A stretch of 64,000 bases of DNA from JAPWJZ01 sp964575605. Its GTDB lineage: Bacteria > Pseudomonadota > Alphaproteobacteria > Micavibrionales > UBA2020. A model generated the notes under the pieces. The model had not been told where the DNA came from and did not search any database. It saw only the letters and a list, made by a program, of their open reading frames with translations. Made by a program: the position numbers and the translations under genes. Shown here piece by piece: positions 9,357 through 17,713 of this stretch (the stretch's first letter is position 1; every line of letters begins with the position of its first letter). The stretch covers positions 16,857 to 80,856 of the forward strand of contig CAZNRN010000015.1 in NCBI GenBank assembly GCA_964575605.1. The letters are read 5' to 3'.

Positions 9357-9851
9357 TTAGCGGAGCGACACTTTCGTGCAGGAGGGGCGCGAGGTGGTGC
9401 TGCCCGACCAGCTGTGCTGCGCCCAGCGGCGGACTTTTTCATTGTCCATCGCCAGCGCCTTGTCGATACGGCCGCCGTAGAACTTGCAGAAGCTGGTGGT
9501 CGACATGCTGATCGCGTGCTGGGAAATCTCGTTCGCCAGCTGGGTGCGCAGCGTGTGCAGCTTGCCTTCGGGGTTGCCGCTGCCGGTGCGGCGGTAGTAG
9601 CTGATCAGCTGCTCTTCATAGCCGGTGATCAGGCGCTGGTTCTTTTTCGTGAAGCTCTGGTACTTGGTGTAGAGCTGGGGGCCGCCCTGCGGCATTTTCA
9701 GGCAGGTCAGGCCGATGACCATCAGTTCGCTGGTGATGCGCAGGCCCTGTTCGGCCTCCATTTCCTCGGCCGAATAGCAGGCGGGGCCGGCGGCGAAAGA
9801 TGCCGTTGATATGCAAAGGAGGACAGTGAGGGCGCAGAGCAACTTTTTCAT
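9357..9851 (-). CDS. Small secreted hypothetical protein
   Basis: The 164-residue product has a clear Sec signal peptide (KKLLCALTVLLCISTASFAAG, cleavage after about residue 20). The mature domain is rich in polar helices and has four cysteines (ACYSAEE, GLTCLKMP, SFCKFYGG, RPSCTKVS), compatible with two disulfides in the periplasm. I do not recognise a family with certainty. It is monocistronic, between a bidirectional terminator and the hydroxyacid dehydrogenase gene. Confidence 0.75.
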   Translation of the reverse strand: MKKLLCALTVLLCISTASFAAGPACYSAEEMEAEQGLRITSELMVIGLTCLKMPQGGPQLYTKYQSFTKKNQRLITGYEEQLISYYRRTGSGNPEGKLHTLRTQLANEISQHAISMSTTSFCKFYGGRIDKALAMDNEKVRRWAQHSWSGSTTSRPSCTKVSLR

Positions 9852-9935
9852 TATATTTTCCCAGGCTTCGTATGATGTGGAACAAAGGCTTACAGGACTC
9901 TCAGAGTCGAGGCAAGGAAAAAGCCGTATTCATAC

Positions 9936-10871
9936 TTAGACGGGCGTTAAAACCTCAGCCTTTTCAAAGTATAAGCGCATATTGTCCACGACCAGCTGCG
10001 CCATGGCGCCGCGCGTTTCAAAGGTCGCGCTGCCGACATGGGGCTGGAGCACGACGTTGTCGAGGCGGCAGAGCGCCGTCGGCACATCGGGCTCGTTCTC
10101 GAAAACATCCAGCCCTGCGCCGGCGATAGTGCCGTTCTGCAGCGCATCGATCAGCGCCTGCTCGTCCACTATTTTACCACGGGCAATGTTAACAAGGACG
10201 CCTTCCTTGCCTAAACTTTTAAGCACTTTGGCGTTGATGAGGTGATGCGTCGCGGGGCTGTAAGGGCATGCAACCATAAGGATATCCGATTCGGCGGCCA
10301 TTTCCTCGAGGTTCGCAAAATAGGGCTGCTTCACTTCTTTCTTGCGGGGGCCGTGATAAATCACCTGCAGGCCGAAAGCCTCGGCGCGCTTGGCAATCGC
10401 CTGCCCGATGCGCCCCATGCCCGCGATGCCCATGGTCTTGCCGCGCAAGGAACGCCCCAGCGGCAGCGCGCCTTTCTTCGCCCACTGCCCGCTGCGTACA
10501 TATATGTCGCCTTCAACCGTGCGGCGGAACACCGCCAGCGTCAGCGCAAGGCCGATATCGGCCGTATCATCCGTCAGCACATCGGGCGTATTGGTGACGA
10601 TAACGCCGCGCTCTTTCGCCGCCTGCACGTCGACATTGTCGTAGCCGACACCGAAATGGCTGATGATTTCGAGGTTGGGCAAGGCACGGATAAGTTTCGC
10701 CGAGACGCCAAACCATGCTGTGCTGACGACGCCGGTGATATTGTTCTTCACTTCGGCCAGTTTTGCCTCGGGGTCTTCGGCCTGCCAGAGGCGGTGGACG
10801 GTGTAGCTGTCCTCCAGCACCTTGGCCTGTGCGGCGGGTATCGGCCCCATCATCAAAACTTCCTGCGCCAT
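9936..10871 (-). CDS. D-2-hydroxyacid dehydrogenase (glyoxylate/hydroxypyruvate reductase type)
   Basis: This NAD(P)-dependent enzyme would reduce 2-oxoacids such as hydroxypyruvate or glyoxylate. The 311-residue length fits the family. The Rossmann dinucleotide loop is GMGRIGQAIAKRAEAFG (near residue 150), and the catalytic residues are visible in order: Arg in NIARGKIVDE, Glu in DVFENEPDVP and His in LQPHVGSAT. The N-terminal substrate domain has the conserved ISHFGVGYDNVD. A basic/Arg stretch after the second Rossmann strand (YHGPRKKEV) hints at NADPH preference, which is inference. The gene diverges from miaB over a 177-bp intergenic region. Confidence 0.9.
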   Translation of the reverse strand: MAQEVLMMGPIPAAQAKVLEDSYTVHRLWQAEDPEAKLAEVKNNITGVVSTAWFGVSAKLIRALPNLEIISHFGVGYDNVDVQAAKERGVIVTNTPDVLTDDTADIGLALTLAVFRRTVEGDIYVRSGQWAKKGALPLGRSLRGKTMGIAGMGRIGQAIAKRAEAFGLQVIYHGPRKKEVKQPYFANLEEMAAESDILMVACPYSPATHHLINAKVLKSLGKEGVLVNIARGKIVDEQALIDALQNGTIAGAGLDVFENEPDVPTALCRLDNVVLQPHVGSATFETRGAMAQLVVDNMRLYFEKAEVLTPV

Positions 10872-10936
10872 CTTCCCGGCCTCCCGCCTGCGACCCCTGC
10901 CCGCGGTCGCGAGCAGTTTTGTGATCTTTTTTCCGT

Positions 10937-10958
10937 ATTATGTAAATCAATTATGTAA
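10937..10958. promoter_or_regulatory. Direct repeat ATTATGTAA x2 in the divergent miaB promoter region
   Basis: Two exact copies of ATTATGTAA (10937-10945 and 10950-10958), offset by 13 bp, sit between the divergent hydroxyacid dehydrogenase gene and miaB. The reverse complement of the same 9-mer occurs at 35982-35990, upstream of the histidine phosphatase operon. A regulator site is possible; AT-rich chance similarity cannot be excluded. Confidence 0.25.
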
Positions 10959-11048
10959 TATTTGTAGACACTTACCCGAATATATGGTTATTAATCCGAG
11001 TACCAAACACTACACGACTTAACTGTAAATTGCAGACACAGGAATGCA

Positions 11049-12428
11049 ATGTCCAAAAAGGTCTACATAAAGACCTGGGGATGCCAGATGAACGTGTACG
11101 ACAGTCAAAAGATGACTGACGTTCTGGCCTCGCTCGGTTACCGCCCCGTCGAAGAACCCGACGGCGCCGACCTTATGATCCTGAACACCTGCCATATCCG
11201 TGAAAAAGCGACTGAAAAGGTCTTTTCCGACCTCGGCCGCCTGCGCGACCACAAGGAAGAAAAAGCGGAGAAGGGCGAGAAAGCCCTGATCGCCGTCGCG
11301 GGCTGCGTTGCGCAGGCCGAAGGCGACGTGATTACCAGCCGCGCCCCTTATGTCGACATGGTTTTCGGGCCGCAAGTTTATCACCTGCTGCCCGAAATGA
11401 TTTTGAAGGCGTCGGGCGGAAAGCGCGTCATCAATACTGAATTCCCCATTGAATCAAAATTCGACAACCTGCCCGAAAGCGAAACGACCGGCCCCTCGGC
11501 CATGCTGTCGGTGCAGGAGGGCTGCGACAAGTTCTGCACTTTCTGCGTCGTGCCCTATACGCGCGGCGCCGAATATTCACGCCCCGCCAAGGCGGTGATG
11601 GAAGAGGCGATGCGTCTGGCCGACAAGGGCGCGAAAGAAATCGCCCTGCTCGGCCAGAATGTGAACGCCTATCACGGCGAAGCGGAAGACGGCTCTACAT
11701 GGAGCCTCGCGAAACTTATCGAACAGATCGCGGCCATCAGGGGCATCGAGCGCATCCGCTACATGACCTCGCACCCCAACGATATGCAGGACGATTTGAT
11801 CGAGGCGCATGGCAACGTGCCGCAGCTGATGCCCTTCCTGCACCTGCCCGTGCAGCACGGCTCCGACCGCATCCTCGAGCTGATGAACCGCAAGCATACG
11901 GTGCAGAAATTCATCGACATCATCGCCCGCGTGCGCAAGGCGCGCCCCGATATCGCGCTATCGTCCGATTTCATCACCGGCTTCCCCGGCGAAACCGACG
12001 AAGACCACGCACAGACAATGAAGCTTGTGAAGGAAATCGGCTTTGCGTCATGCTATTCGTTCAAGTACAGCCCCCGCCCCGGCACGCCGGGCGCAGCGAT
12101 GGGCGGCGTCGTCCCTGAAAAGGTGAAGGACGCGCGCCTGCACGAGTTGCAGGCGTTACTTTTTGAACAACAACTCGACTATAACAGGCAGAGCGTGGGC
12201 AAGGTGATGCCCGTGCTGTTCGACCGTCAAGGCGACAAGCCAGGCCAGCTACTCGGCAAGACGCCGTGGATGCAGTCAGTCTATGTGACCGCGCCGCAGC
12301 GACACTTCGGGGAAATTGCCGAGGTCACCATCGACAAGGCCTTCCAGAACGGAATGGCTGGCACCATCGTTACCACCGAAACACACACAACCTCTATCGA
12401 AACGCAAACAAGGAGCGCCGCAGCATGA
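11049..12428 (+). CDS. miaB: tRNA-2-methylthio-N6-dimethylallyladenosine synthase MiaB
   Basis: MiaB is a radical-SAM methylthiotransferase that modifies A37 of tRNAs reading U-initial codons. All cluster ligands are visible: Cys12, Cys48 and Cys86 of the N-terminal UPF0004 domain for the auxiliary 4Fe-4S cluster, and Cys159, Cys163 and Cys166 (GCDKFCTFC) for the radical-SAM cluster. A C-terminal TRAM domain follows (about residues 375-440). The 459-residue length is usual. Its stop overlaps the phoH start (ATGA at 12425), so it begins the miaB-phoH-ybeY-corC-lnt series that is conserved in alphaproteobacteria. Confidence 0.95.
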   Translation: MSKKVYIKTWGCQMNVYDSQKMTDVLASLGYRPVEEPDGADLMILNTCHIREKATEKVFSDLGRLRDHKEEKAEKGEKALIAVAGCVAQAEGDVITSRAPYVDMVFGPQVYHLLPEMILKASGGKRVINTEFPIESKFDNLPESETTGPSAMLSVQEGCDKFCTFCVVPYTRGAEYSRPAKAVMEEAMRLADKGAKEIALLGQNVNAYHGEAEDGSTWSLAKLIEQIAAIRGIERIRYMTSHPNDMQDDLIEAHGNVPQLMPFLHLPVQHGSDRILELMNRKHTVQKFIDIIARVRKARPDIALSSDFITGFPGETDEDHAQTMKLVKEIGFASCYSFKYSPRPGTPGAAMGGVVPEKVKDARLHELQALLFEQQLDYNRQSVGKVMPVLFDRQGDKPGQLLGKTPWMQSVYVTAPQRHFGEIAEVTIDKAFQNGMAGTIVTTETHTTSIETQTRSAAA

Positions 12429-13474
12429 CAACCGAAACCGCACGTTACACAGTCGAACTCGTCACCGAAAAAGACAGGGAAATGGCCCGCGTCATGTTCC
12501 AGAGCCGCCCCGGCCTGTCCAAACAGTTCGAAAAGTCCTTCGAAGTCCAGTTCCTCGAACACCATGAAAACAGCGTCGTCTTCACCGGCGAAGCTTCGCA
12601 GGTCGCCAAAGTGCAGGACGCCTTCAAACGCATGGCCGGACTCTTCGCGCAGGGCACCTTCCTGTCGAAAAACATCATCAAGGACCTGGGCGTGCAGCTC
12701 TGCGCGCGCCAGCCTTCGGCCGCTTCGCAGTTCAACGCTGCAAACCAGAACACGAAATCTCCCGGCGGCGCGGGTTCTTCCTCCAGCCACTTCGTGCCGA
12801 AGACGCAGGCGCAGGCTGATTTCTCGACCCTCATCGACAACAACGACCTGTCGTTCGGCACCGGCCCTGCCGGTACCGGCAAGACGCACGTCGCCGTCGT
12901 GAAAGGCATCGGCCTGCTGAAATCGGGCGCGGTGAAAAAACTGCTGCTCGCACGTCCCGCGCAGGAGTCGGGAGAGAAACTGGGCTTCCTGCCCGGTTCC
13001 GCGAACGACAAGCTGGCGCCCTACATGCGTCCGATCTACGACGAGCTGGATAAAGCCTACGGCCCCGGCAAATGGCAGAAACTGATGTCCGACAGCGTGA
13101 TTGAAATCGCGCCCATCGGCTTCATGCGCGGCCGCACCTTCACCGACGCCTTCATCATCGTCGACGAAGCGCAGAACTGCTCGATCGAGCAGCTGAAGAT
13201 GGCGCTGACGCGTATCGGCGAAAACTCGAAGATGGTCGTGACCGGCGACGAGTCCCAGATCGACCTCGACGACAAGAGCCGCTCGGGCCTGATGTGGGCC
13301 GTGGGCAAGCTGCAGGGCAAGCCCGGCATCGGCGTGCAGGAGTTCAAGGCCGTCGACGTCGTCCGCTCGAAAATCGTCCAGACCATCGTGGACGCGCTGA
13401 AAGATGACGATGCGGCTGCACCCGCTGCCCCGAAAAACCAGCAAAAACAAGGCGATAACAACCCCCGCTGGTAA
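12425..13474 (+). CDS. PhoH family ATPase, divergent copy 1
   Basis: PhoH-like proteins are P-loop ATPases (putative RNA helicases/ribonuclease partners) linked to YbeY. This 349-residue copy has Walker A GPAGTGKT at residues 147-154, Walker B IIVDEAQN near 240, and the arginine/sensor motifs (ALTRIGENSKMVVTGDESQID). The start is fixed by the ATGA overlap with miaB. Compared with copy 2 it is more divergent: RPAQESGEKLGFLPGS replaces the more usual RPAVEAGE, and a Ser/Gly/Gln-rich linker (about residues 98-130) separates the N-terminal KH-like part from the ATPase. A strong terminator follows it, before the second copy. Confidence 0.88.
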   Translation: MTTETARYTVELVTEKDREMARVMFQSRPGLSKQFEKSFEVQFLEHHENSVVFTGEASQVAKVQDAFKRMAGLFAQGTFLSKNIIKDLGVQLCARQPSAASQFNAANQNTKSPGGAGSSSSHFVPKTQAQADFSTLIDNNDLSFGTGPAGTGKTHVAVVKGIGLLKSGAVKKLLLARPAQESGEKLGFLPGSANDKLAPYMRPIYDELDKAYGPGKWQKLMSDSVIEIAPIGFMRGRTFTDAFIIVDEAQNCSIEQLKMALTRIGENSKMVVTGDESQIDLDDKSRSGLMWAVGKLQGKPGIGVQEFKAVDVVRSKIVQTIVDALKDDDAAAPAAPKNQQKQGDNNPRW

Positions 13475-13510
13475 TAATCGCGCGTTAACAAATATTTATC
13501 TTTTACTGTT

Positions 13511-13548
13511 AAAGTAGGGTTAGGTAGAACTAACCCTACTTTTCTTTT
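13511..13548 (+). terminator. Intrinsic terminator between the two phoH genes
   Basis: A perfect 13-bp stem pairs AAAGTAGGGTTAG (13511-13523) with CTAACCCTACTTT (13530-13542), loop GTAGAA, followed by TCTTTT. It separates copy 1 from the phoH-ybeY-corC-lnt series, so copy 2 may need read-through or its own promoter. Confidence 0.85.
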
Positions 13549-13561
13549 GTGGAGCAATGAT

Positions 13562-14575
13562 TTGACTAAACAAGCCGTCAGGCGCATCGGGCTTCAATTC
13601 GACGACAATGCCCTCGTCCCCCTCCTTTTCGGCGAGCACGACAGCAACCTCGCCCTTATCGAAGAAGAACTGGATGTCGAGATCAATTCACGCGGTAACG
13701 AAGTTGTCGTGATCGGCTCCAAGCCCAAGCTGGCCGCCGTGCAGGCGGTCTTTGACGTGCTGTGGGAACGCTTGCAGAAGGGCCTGCCCGTGTCGACCGA
13801 AGACGTGACCGCGGCCGTGAGCGTGGCGAAAAGCCCGATGAACGAAAAATCGCGCGAGATCGCGATACAGGCGCTGAAAGAACCGCAGCTGAAAATACAG
13901 GCGAAGAACAAGCAGATTACGCCGCGCACGCCCAAACAAGCCGAATACCTTGACGCGATCAAGAACAACCGCCTCATCTTCGGCCTTGGCCCTGCCGGTA
14001 CGGGTAAAACATTCCTTGCCGTCGCGCAGGCTGTGACCATGATGCAGTCGGGGGAGGTTGACCGCCTTATCCTGACCCGCCCCGCGGTCGAGGCCGGCGA
14101 AAGCCTTGGCTTCCTGCCCGGCACGATGCAGGAGAAAATCGACCCCTACCTGCGTCCGATATACGACGCGTTGCATGAAATGATGCCCGCAGAGCAATTG
14201 GCACGCAGGCTTGCCGACGGCACGATCGAGATTGCGCCGCTGGCATTCATGCGCGGCCGGACACTGGGTTCATGCGTGGTCATCCTAGACGAGGCACAGA
14301 ACACCACGACCACGCAGATGAAAATGGCGCTGACGCGTATCGGCGAAGGCAGCCGCATGATCGTGACCGGTGACCTTTCTCAGACCGACCTTCCCGGCGG
14401 CACGAAATCGGGCCTGCGGGATGCCGTTGAAGTGCTGAAAGGCACGAAAGACGTCGCCTTCGTCGCCTTTGGCGATGCCGACGTCGTGCGCTCCCGCCTG
14501 GTGCGCGACATCGTCGCGGCCTACGAGAAACGCGACGCCGCCTTCCCCAACCGCTACGGTAAAGACACGCCATGA
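13562..14575 (+). CDS. ybeZ: PhoH family ATPase, canonical copy 2 (ybeZ-like)
   Basis: This 337-residue copy matches the canonical PhoH/YbeZ partner of YbeY, thought to act with it in rRNA processing and quality control. Walker A GPAGTGKT is at residues 143-150, followed by the conserved LTRPAVEAGESLGFLPGT, FMRGRT and Walker B VVILDEAQN. The start is taken as TTG 13562 because GGAG (13551-13554) is seven bases upstream; an in-frame TTG at 13547 lies inside the terminator T-run. A tiny ATG-ATT-TGA frame (13557-13565) overlaps this start. The stop overlaps ybeY (ATGA), which supports the functional pairing. Confidence 0.92.
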   Translation: MTKQAVRRIGLQFDDNALVPLLFGEHDSNLALIEEELDVEINSRGNEVVVIGSKPKLAAVQAVFDVLWERLQKGLPVSTEDVTAAVSVAKSPMNEKSREIAIQALKEPQLKIQAKNKQITPRTPKQAEYLDAIKNNRLIFGLGPAGTGKTFLAVAQAVTMMQSGEVDRLILTRPAVEAGESLGFLPGTMQEKIDPYLRPIYDALHEMMPAEQLARRLADGTIEIAPLAFMRGRTLGSCVVILDEAQNTTTTQMKMALTRIGEGSRMIVTGDLSQTDLPGGTKSGLRDAVEVLKGTKDVAFVAFGDADVVRSRLVRDIVAAYEKRDAAFPNRYGKDTP

Positions 14576-15087
14576 TCAGCCTCACCATCCATCTCGACAT
14601 GCCCGAAAAGCAGTGGAAGGGCTCGTTCCGCAAGATGGCGGAGAAAATCGAGCGCGCGGCGGGTTCGGCCTTTGTCGTCGCCAAGCGCCCCGCTGCTTTT
14701 TCAAGCCGCAACTTTTCGCTCAACGTCGTGCTGACCAACGACAAGGCGATTAAGACGCTAAACCATGATTATCGCGGGCAGAACAAGGCTACCAACGTGC
14801 TGTCCTTCCCGCAGTTCGACATCCGCAAGTTCGATGTCGGCGCGCTTGCCTATCACCCCTCGCCAACCCCTGTGCCGCTGGGCGACGTCGTGCTGGCCTG
14901 GGAGACGGTAAAGAAAGAATGCAAGGTGCAGAAAAAAGATCTGGAAAACCACACGATCCACCTTGTCGTGCATGGCACCCTGCATTTGCTGGGTTATGAT
15001 CACATGAAGGACAAAGAAGCTAAAACTATGGAAAGCCTAGAGTGTGACATCCTGAAGAGTTTGGGGTATCCTGACCCATACAAATGA
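14572..15087 (+). CDS. ybeY: Endoribonuclease YbeY (rRNA maturation factor)
   Basis: YbeY is a zinc-dependent endoribonuclease needed for 16S rRNA 3' maturation and 70S ribosome quality control. The signature HGTLHLLGYDH near the C-terminus supplies the three zinc-binding histidines. The upstream NVLSFPQ strand is also conserved. Length is 171 residues. The gene overlaps the phoH stop by four bases and the next gene (corC-like) by four bases, so it lies in a tightly coupled operon, the usual alphaproteobacterial arrangement. Confidence 0.95.
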   Translation: MISLTIHLDMPEKQWKGSFRKMAEKIERAAGSAFVVAKRPAAFSSRNFSLNVVLTNDKAIKTLNHDYRGQNKATNVLSFPQFDIRKFDVGALAYHPSPTPVPLGDVVLAWETVKKECKVQKKDLENHTIHLVVHGTLHLLGYDHMKDKEAKTMESLECDILKSLGYPDPYK

Positions 15088-16049
15088 AACAGACCCTCAA
15101 AACCTCCGGCACGCCAGAAAACGACGACGTCCTGAAAAAGGATGTTGCCGACGCTGCGCCCGCACAGCCGCAGGAAAGCTGGCTGCGCAACTGGTTCAAG
15201 AGCATCATCCCGCCCAAGGAAGATGCGCATGACGACGATAGCTTACGCGATGCCATCGAAGAACTGATCGAGGACAAGGAAACCGGCCCCCAGTCGGCCG
15301 TTGCGGCGCACGAACGCCTGTTGATTTCGAACATCCTGCAGCTGCGCGACCTGCCCGTGGTGGATGCCATGGTGCCGCGCGCCGATATCGTCGCGATCAG
15401 CGTCGATGCCGACAAGGAAGAGCTTTACGCCCTGCTGGCCGAACGCCCGCACAGCCGCATCCCTGTCTATAAAGACGACCTCGACAATATCCTCGGCGTT
15501 ATCAACGTGAAGGATATCGTCGCGAACCTGAACAACGAGAGCACTTTCGAAATCCGCGACATCATGCGCGACGTGCTGGTGGTGTCGCCCGCGATGCGGG
15601 TGATGGACTTGCTGCTGCAGATGCGTCAGAGCCGCGTGCACATCGCCTTTGTGGTGGATGAATTCGGCGGTATCGACGGCCTTATCACCATCAACGACCT
15701 GATCGAGGCTATCGTCGGCGAGATCGACGACGAATACGATTTCGACATCGAACCCCAGCTGATCGAGCGCCCCGACGGCACCGCGATCGCCGACGGCCGC
15801 TATCCGATTGTGGATTTCGAGAAAAAATACGGCGAGACCTTCGCCGAGAACGAGGAGCACGAGGAAGTCGACACCATGGGCGGCCTCGTCACCTTTATCG
15901 CGGGCCACGTGCCGACGCGCGGCGAAGTCATCAAACATGCGGCCTCGGGCGTCGAATTCGAAGTCATCGACGCCGACCCGCGCCGCGTGATGCGCGTGCG
16001 CATCCGCAACATCCCCAAACGCACACCGGCGGAAGACAACGCGGACTAG
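15084..16049 (+). CDS. HlyC/CorC family protein with CBS domains
   Basis: The 321-residue product has an N-terminal acidic region, paired CBS domains (about residues 95-215, containing MVPRADIVAISVDA and HSRIPVYKDDLDNILGVINVKD, then VHIAFVVDEFGGIDGLITINDLIEAIVG) and a C-terminal CorC/HlyC transporter-associated domain (MGGLVTFIAGHVPTRGEVI). It lacks the N-terminal DUF21 transmembrane region, as in the short CorC proteins linked to magnesium/cobalt efflux and copper tolerance. It may act as a nucleotide-sensing cytosolic subunit. It overlaps ybeY (ATGA) and is followed three bases later by lnt, the standard order. Confidence 0.92.
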   Translation: MKQTLKTSGTPENDDVLKKDVADAAPAQPQESWLRNWFKSIIPPKEDAHDDDSLRDAIEELIEDKETGPQSAVAAHERLLISNILQLRDLPVVDAMVPRADIVAISVDADKEELYALLAERPHSRIPVYKDDLDNILGVINVKDIVANLNNESTFEIRDIMRDVLVVSPAMRVMDLLLQMRQSRVHIAFVVDEFGGIDGLITINDLIEAIVGEIDDEYDFDIEPQLIERPDGTAIADGRYPIVDFEKKYGETFAENEEHEEVDTMGGLVTFIAGHVPTRGEVIKHAASGVEFEVIDADPRRVMRVRIRNIPKRTPAEDNAD

Positions 16050-16052
16050 GCA

Positions 16053-17585
16053 ATGGCTTTCACCGGTATCTTCAAACGCATGGAAACCCTGACGGGGTTC
16101 AGGAAATACGGCACGGCCTTTTTGCTGGGCGCTGCCATGGTGCTGGCCATGCCGCCCATCGGCGCGTTTCCGGTGATGCTGATTTCCGTGCCGGGTTTCA
16201 TCACCCTCGCCCGCGTGTCGGAAACCAAAGGCAGGTCATTCCTGACAGGCTGGGCCTTCGGCGCGGGATATTTCATTTTCGGGCTTTACTGGGTCAGCTG
16301 GGCGATGACGGTCGACCTTGCCCAGTTCGGCTGGGCGCTGCCCTTCTCGCTCATCCTCGGGCCCGCGTTGCTGGGGCTGTTGTTCGGCTTTATCCCGCTG
16401 CTCGCCCGCCGCTGGCGCGGTGAAGAGGCTGCGCATGCGCTGGCCTTTGTCGCCGCCTGGTCGGGTATCGAATGGGTGCGCGGGCATGTGCTGACGGGTT
16501 TCCCGTGGAACCTGCCGGGCTATGCTTTCGATCAGGTGCTGACGCTGATGCAGGGCGCCTCTGTCGTCGGCATATACGGTCTTTCATTACTGGCGCTGTT
16601 CTGGATGGCCTGCCCCGAATTCACGGGGCGCCGCAATGTTTTCATCGTCGCGCTGTTTTCGTTCATCATCGCGGCAGCGGCGGGCAGCGCGCGGCTTGAG
16701 GTCTTCAAGGCCGAAAATACCGAATACACCGTGCGCGTCGTTCAGGCGAATATCCCCCAGACGCTGAAATGGAACAACGACGAAGACTGGCGCAACCTTG
16801 AAAAGCACATGGCACTGAGCACACAGGATGTGGCGGAAGGCAAGGAGCCGACCTTCGTCGTCTGGCCCGAAACCGCGGTCAACGCCGACCTGTCGCAGTT
16901 CCCCGAAATCGCCGATATCATCTCGCGCAAACTGCCCAAGGGTTCGACCGGCGTGCTGGGCAGCCTGCGCGTCGACACGGCCAAGGCCAGCGACCCCAAG
17001 TTCTATAACAGCGTGACGGTGATGGACGCGAACGCAAATGTCGTCGCCCACTACGACAAGCACCACCTTGTCCCCTTCGGCGAATACAACCCCTTGCGCA
17101 AGCTGCCCATCAAGCCGCTGGCCAATGCGATGTCAGGTGTCGGCGATTTCACGCAAGGCCCGGGGCCGCAGACCATCCGCGCTGGCAAGCTGCCGCCCTT
17201 CAGCCCGCTTATCTGTTATGAAGCCATTTTCCCCACGGCCGTCGCCAATGAAAAAGACCGCCCCGACTGGCTGGTCAACGTTACCAATGACGGCTGGTAT
17301 GGCATGACCGCAGGCCCCTACCAGCACCTCGCCAGCGCCCGCATGCGCGCCGTAGAGGAAGGTCTGCCCCTCGCCCGCGCCGCCAACACAGGCATCTCCG
17401 CCATCATCGACCCGCTGGGGCGCGTGGCGGACAGCCAGGCGCTGGGAACGCAGGGGTATGCGGAGGCTGCTTTGCCCAAGCCCTTGCCCATGACGCTCTA
17501 CGCGCGTTTCGGTGACGTATTTTTCTTTATTATGCTGGCGCTTTGCGCCATTTCCGCCGAAGCCGTGCTTAGCAAAAAACACTGA
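16053..17585 (+). CDS. lnt: Apolipoprotein N-acyltransferase Lnt
   Basis: Lnt performs the last step of lipoprotein maturation, N-acylating the lipidated cysteine at the outer face of the inner membrane. About six to eight hydrophobic segments precede the nitrilase-like domain. The catalytic triad can be placed at Glu273 (VVWPETAV), Lys336 (HYDKHHLVPFGEYNP) and Cys388 (PLICYEAIFP). The 510-residue length is typical. A final C-terminal transmembrane helix (VFFFIMLALCAISAEAVL) is present. The gene is the last of the ybeY-corC-lnt run; a 128-bp gap with its own promoter separates it from the regulator gene. Confidence 0.95.
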   Translation: MAFTGIFKRMETLTGFRKYGTAFLLGAAMVLAMPPIGAFPVMLISVPGFITLARVSETKGRSFLTGWAFGAGYFIFGLYWVSWAMTVDLAQFGWALPFSLILGPALLGLLFGFIPLLARRWRGEEAAHALAFVAAWSGIEWVRGHVLTGFPWNLPGYAFDQVLTLMQGASVVGIYGLSLLALFWMACPEFTGRRNVFIVALFSFIIAAAAGSARLEVFKAENTEYTVRVVQANIPQTLKWNNDEDWRNLEKHMALSTQDVAEGKEPTFVVWPETAVNADLSQFPEIADIISRKLPKGSTGVLGSLRVDTAKASDPKFYNSVTVMDANANVVAHYDKHHLVPFGEYNPLRKLPIKPLANAMSGVGDFTQGPGPQTIRAGKLPPFSPLICYEAIFPTAVANEKDRPDWLVNVTNDGWYGMTAGPYQHLASARMRAVEEGLPLARAANTGISAIIDPLGRVADSQALGTQGYAEAALPKPLPMTLYARFGDVFFFIMLALCAISAEAVLSKKH

Positions 17586-17637
17586 CCACGGGCATTTTGC
17601 CCCCAAAATACACCATATAGTTGCATACGCTCGTGTG

Positions 17638-17698
17638 TTGACTATGCTAAGTTGTACATGATAAAACATGCTCAATTTCATAAAACATTCTCAATTTC
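17638..17698 (+). promoter_or_regulatory. Promoter with tandem 19-bp repeat (candidate autoregulatory operator) upstream of the HTH gene
   Basis: A sigma70-like promoter can be read as TTGACT (17638-17643), a 16-bp spacer and GATAAA (17660-17665). Two direct 19-bp repeats abut each other, ATAAAACATGCTCAATTTC (17661-17679) and the same with one change (17680-17698). The first copy overlaps the -10 element and the second covers the likely transcription start region, 15 bp before the ATG of the HTH regulator. This is the geometry of an autorepressor operator; binding by that protein is inference. Confidence 0.55.
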
Positions 17699-17713
17699 GC
17701 TTGTAAGGTTTCC

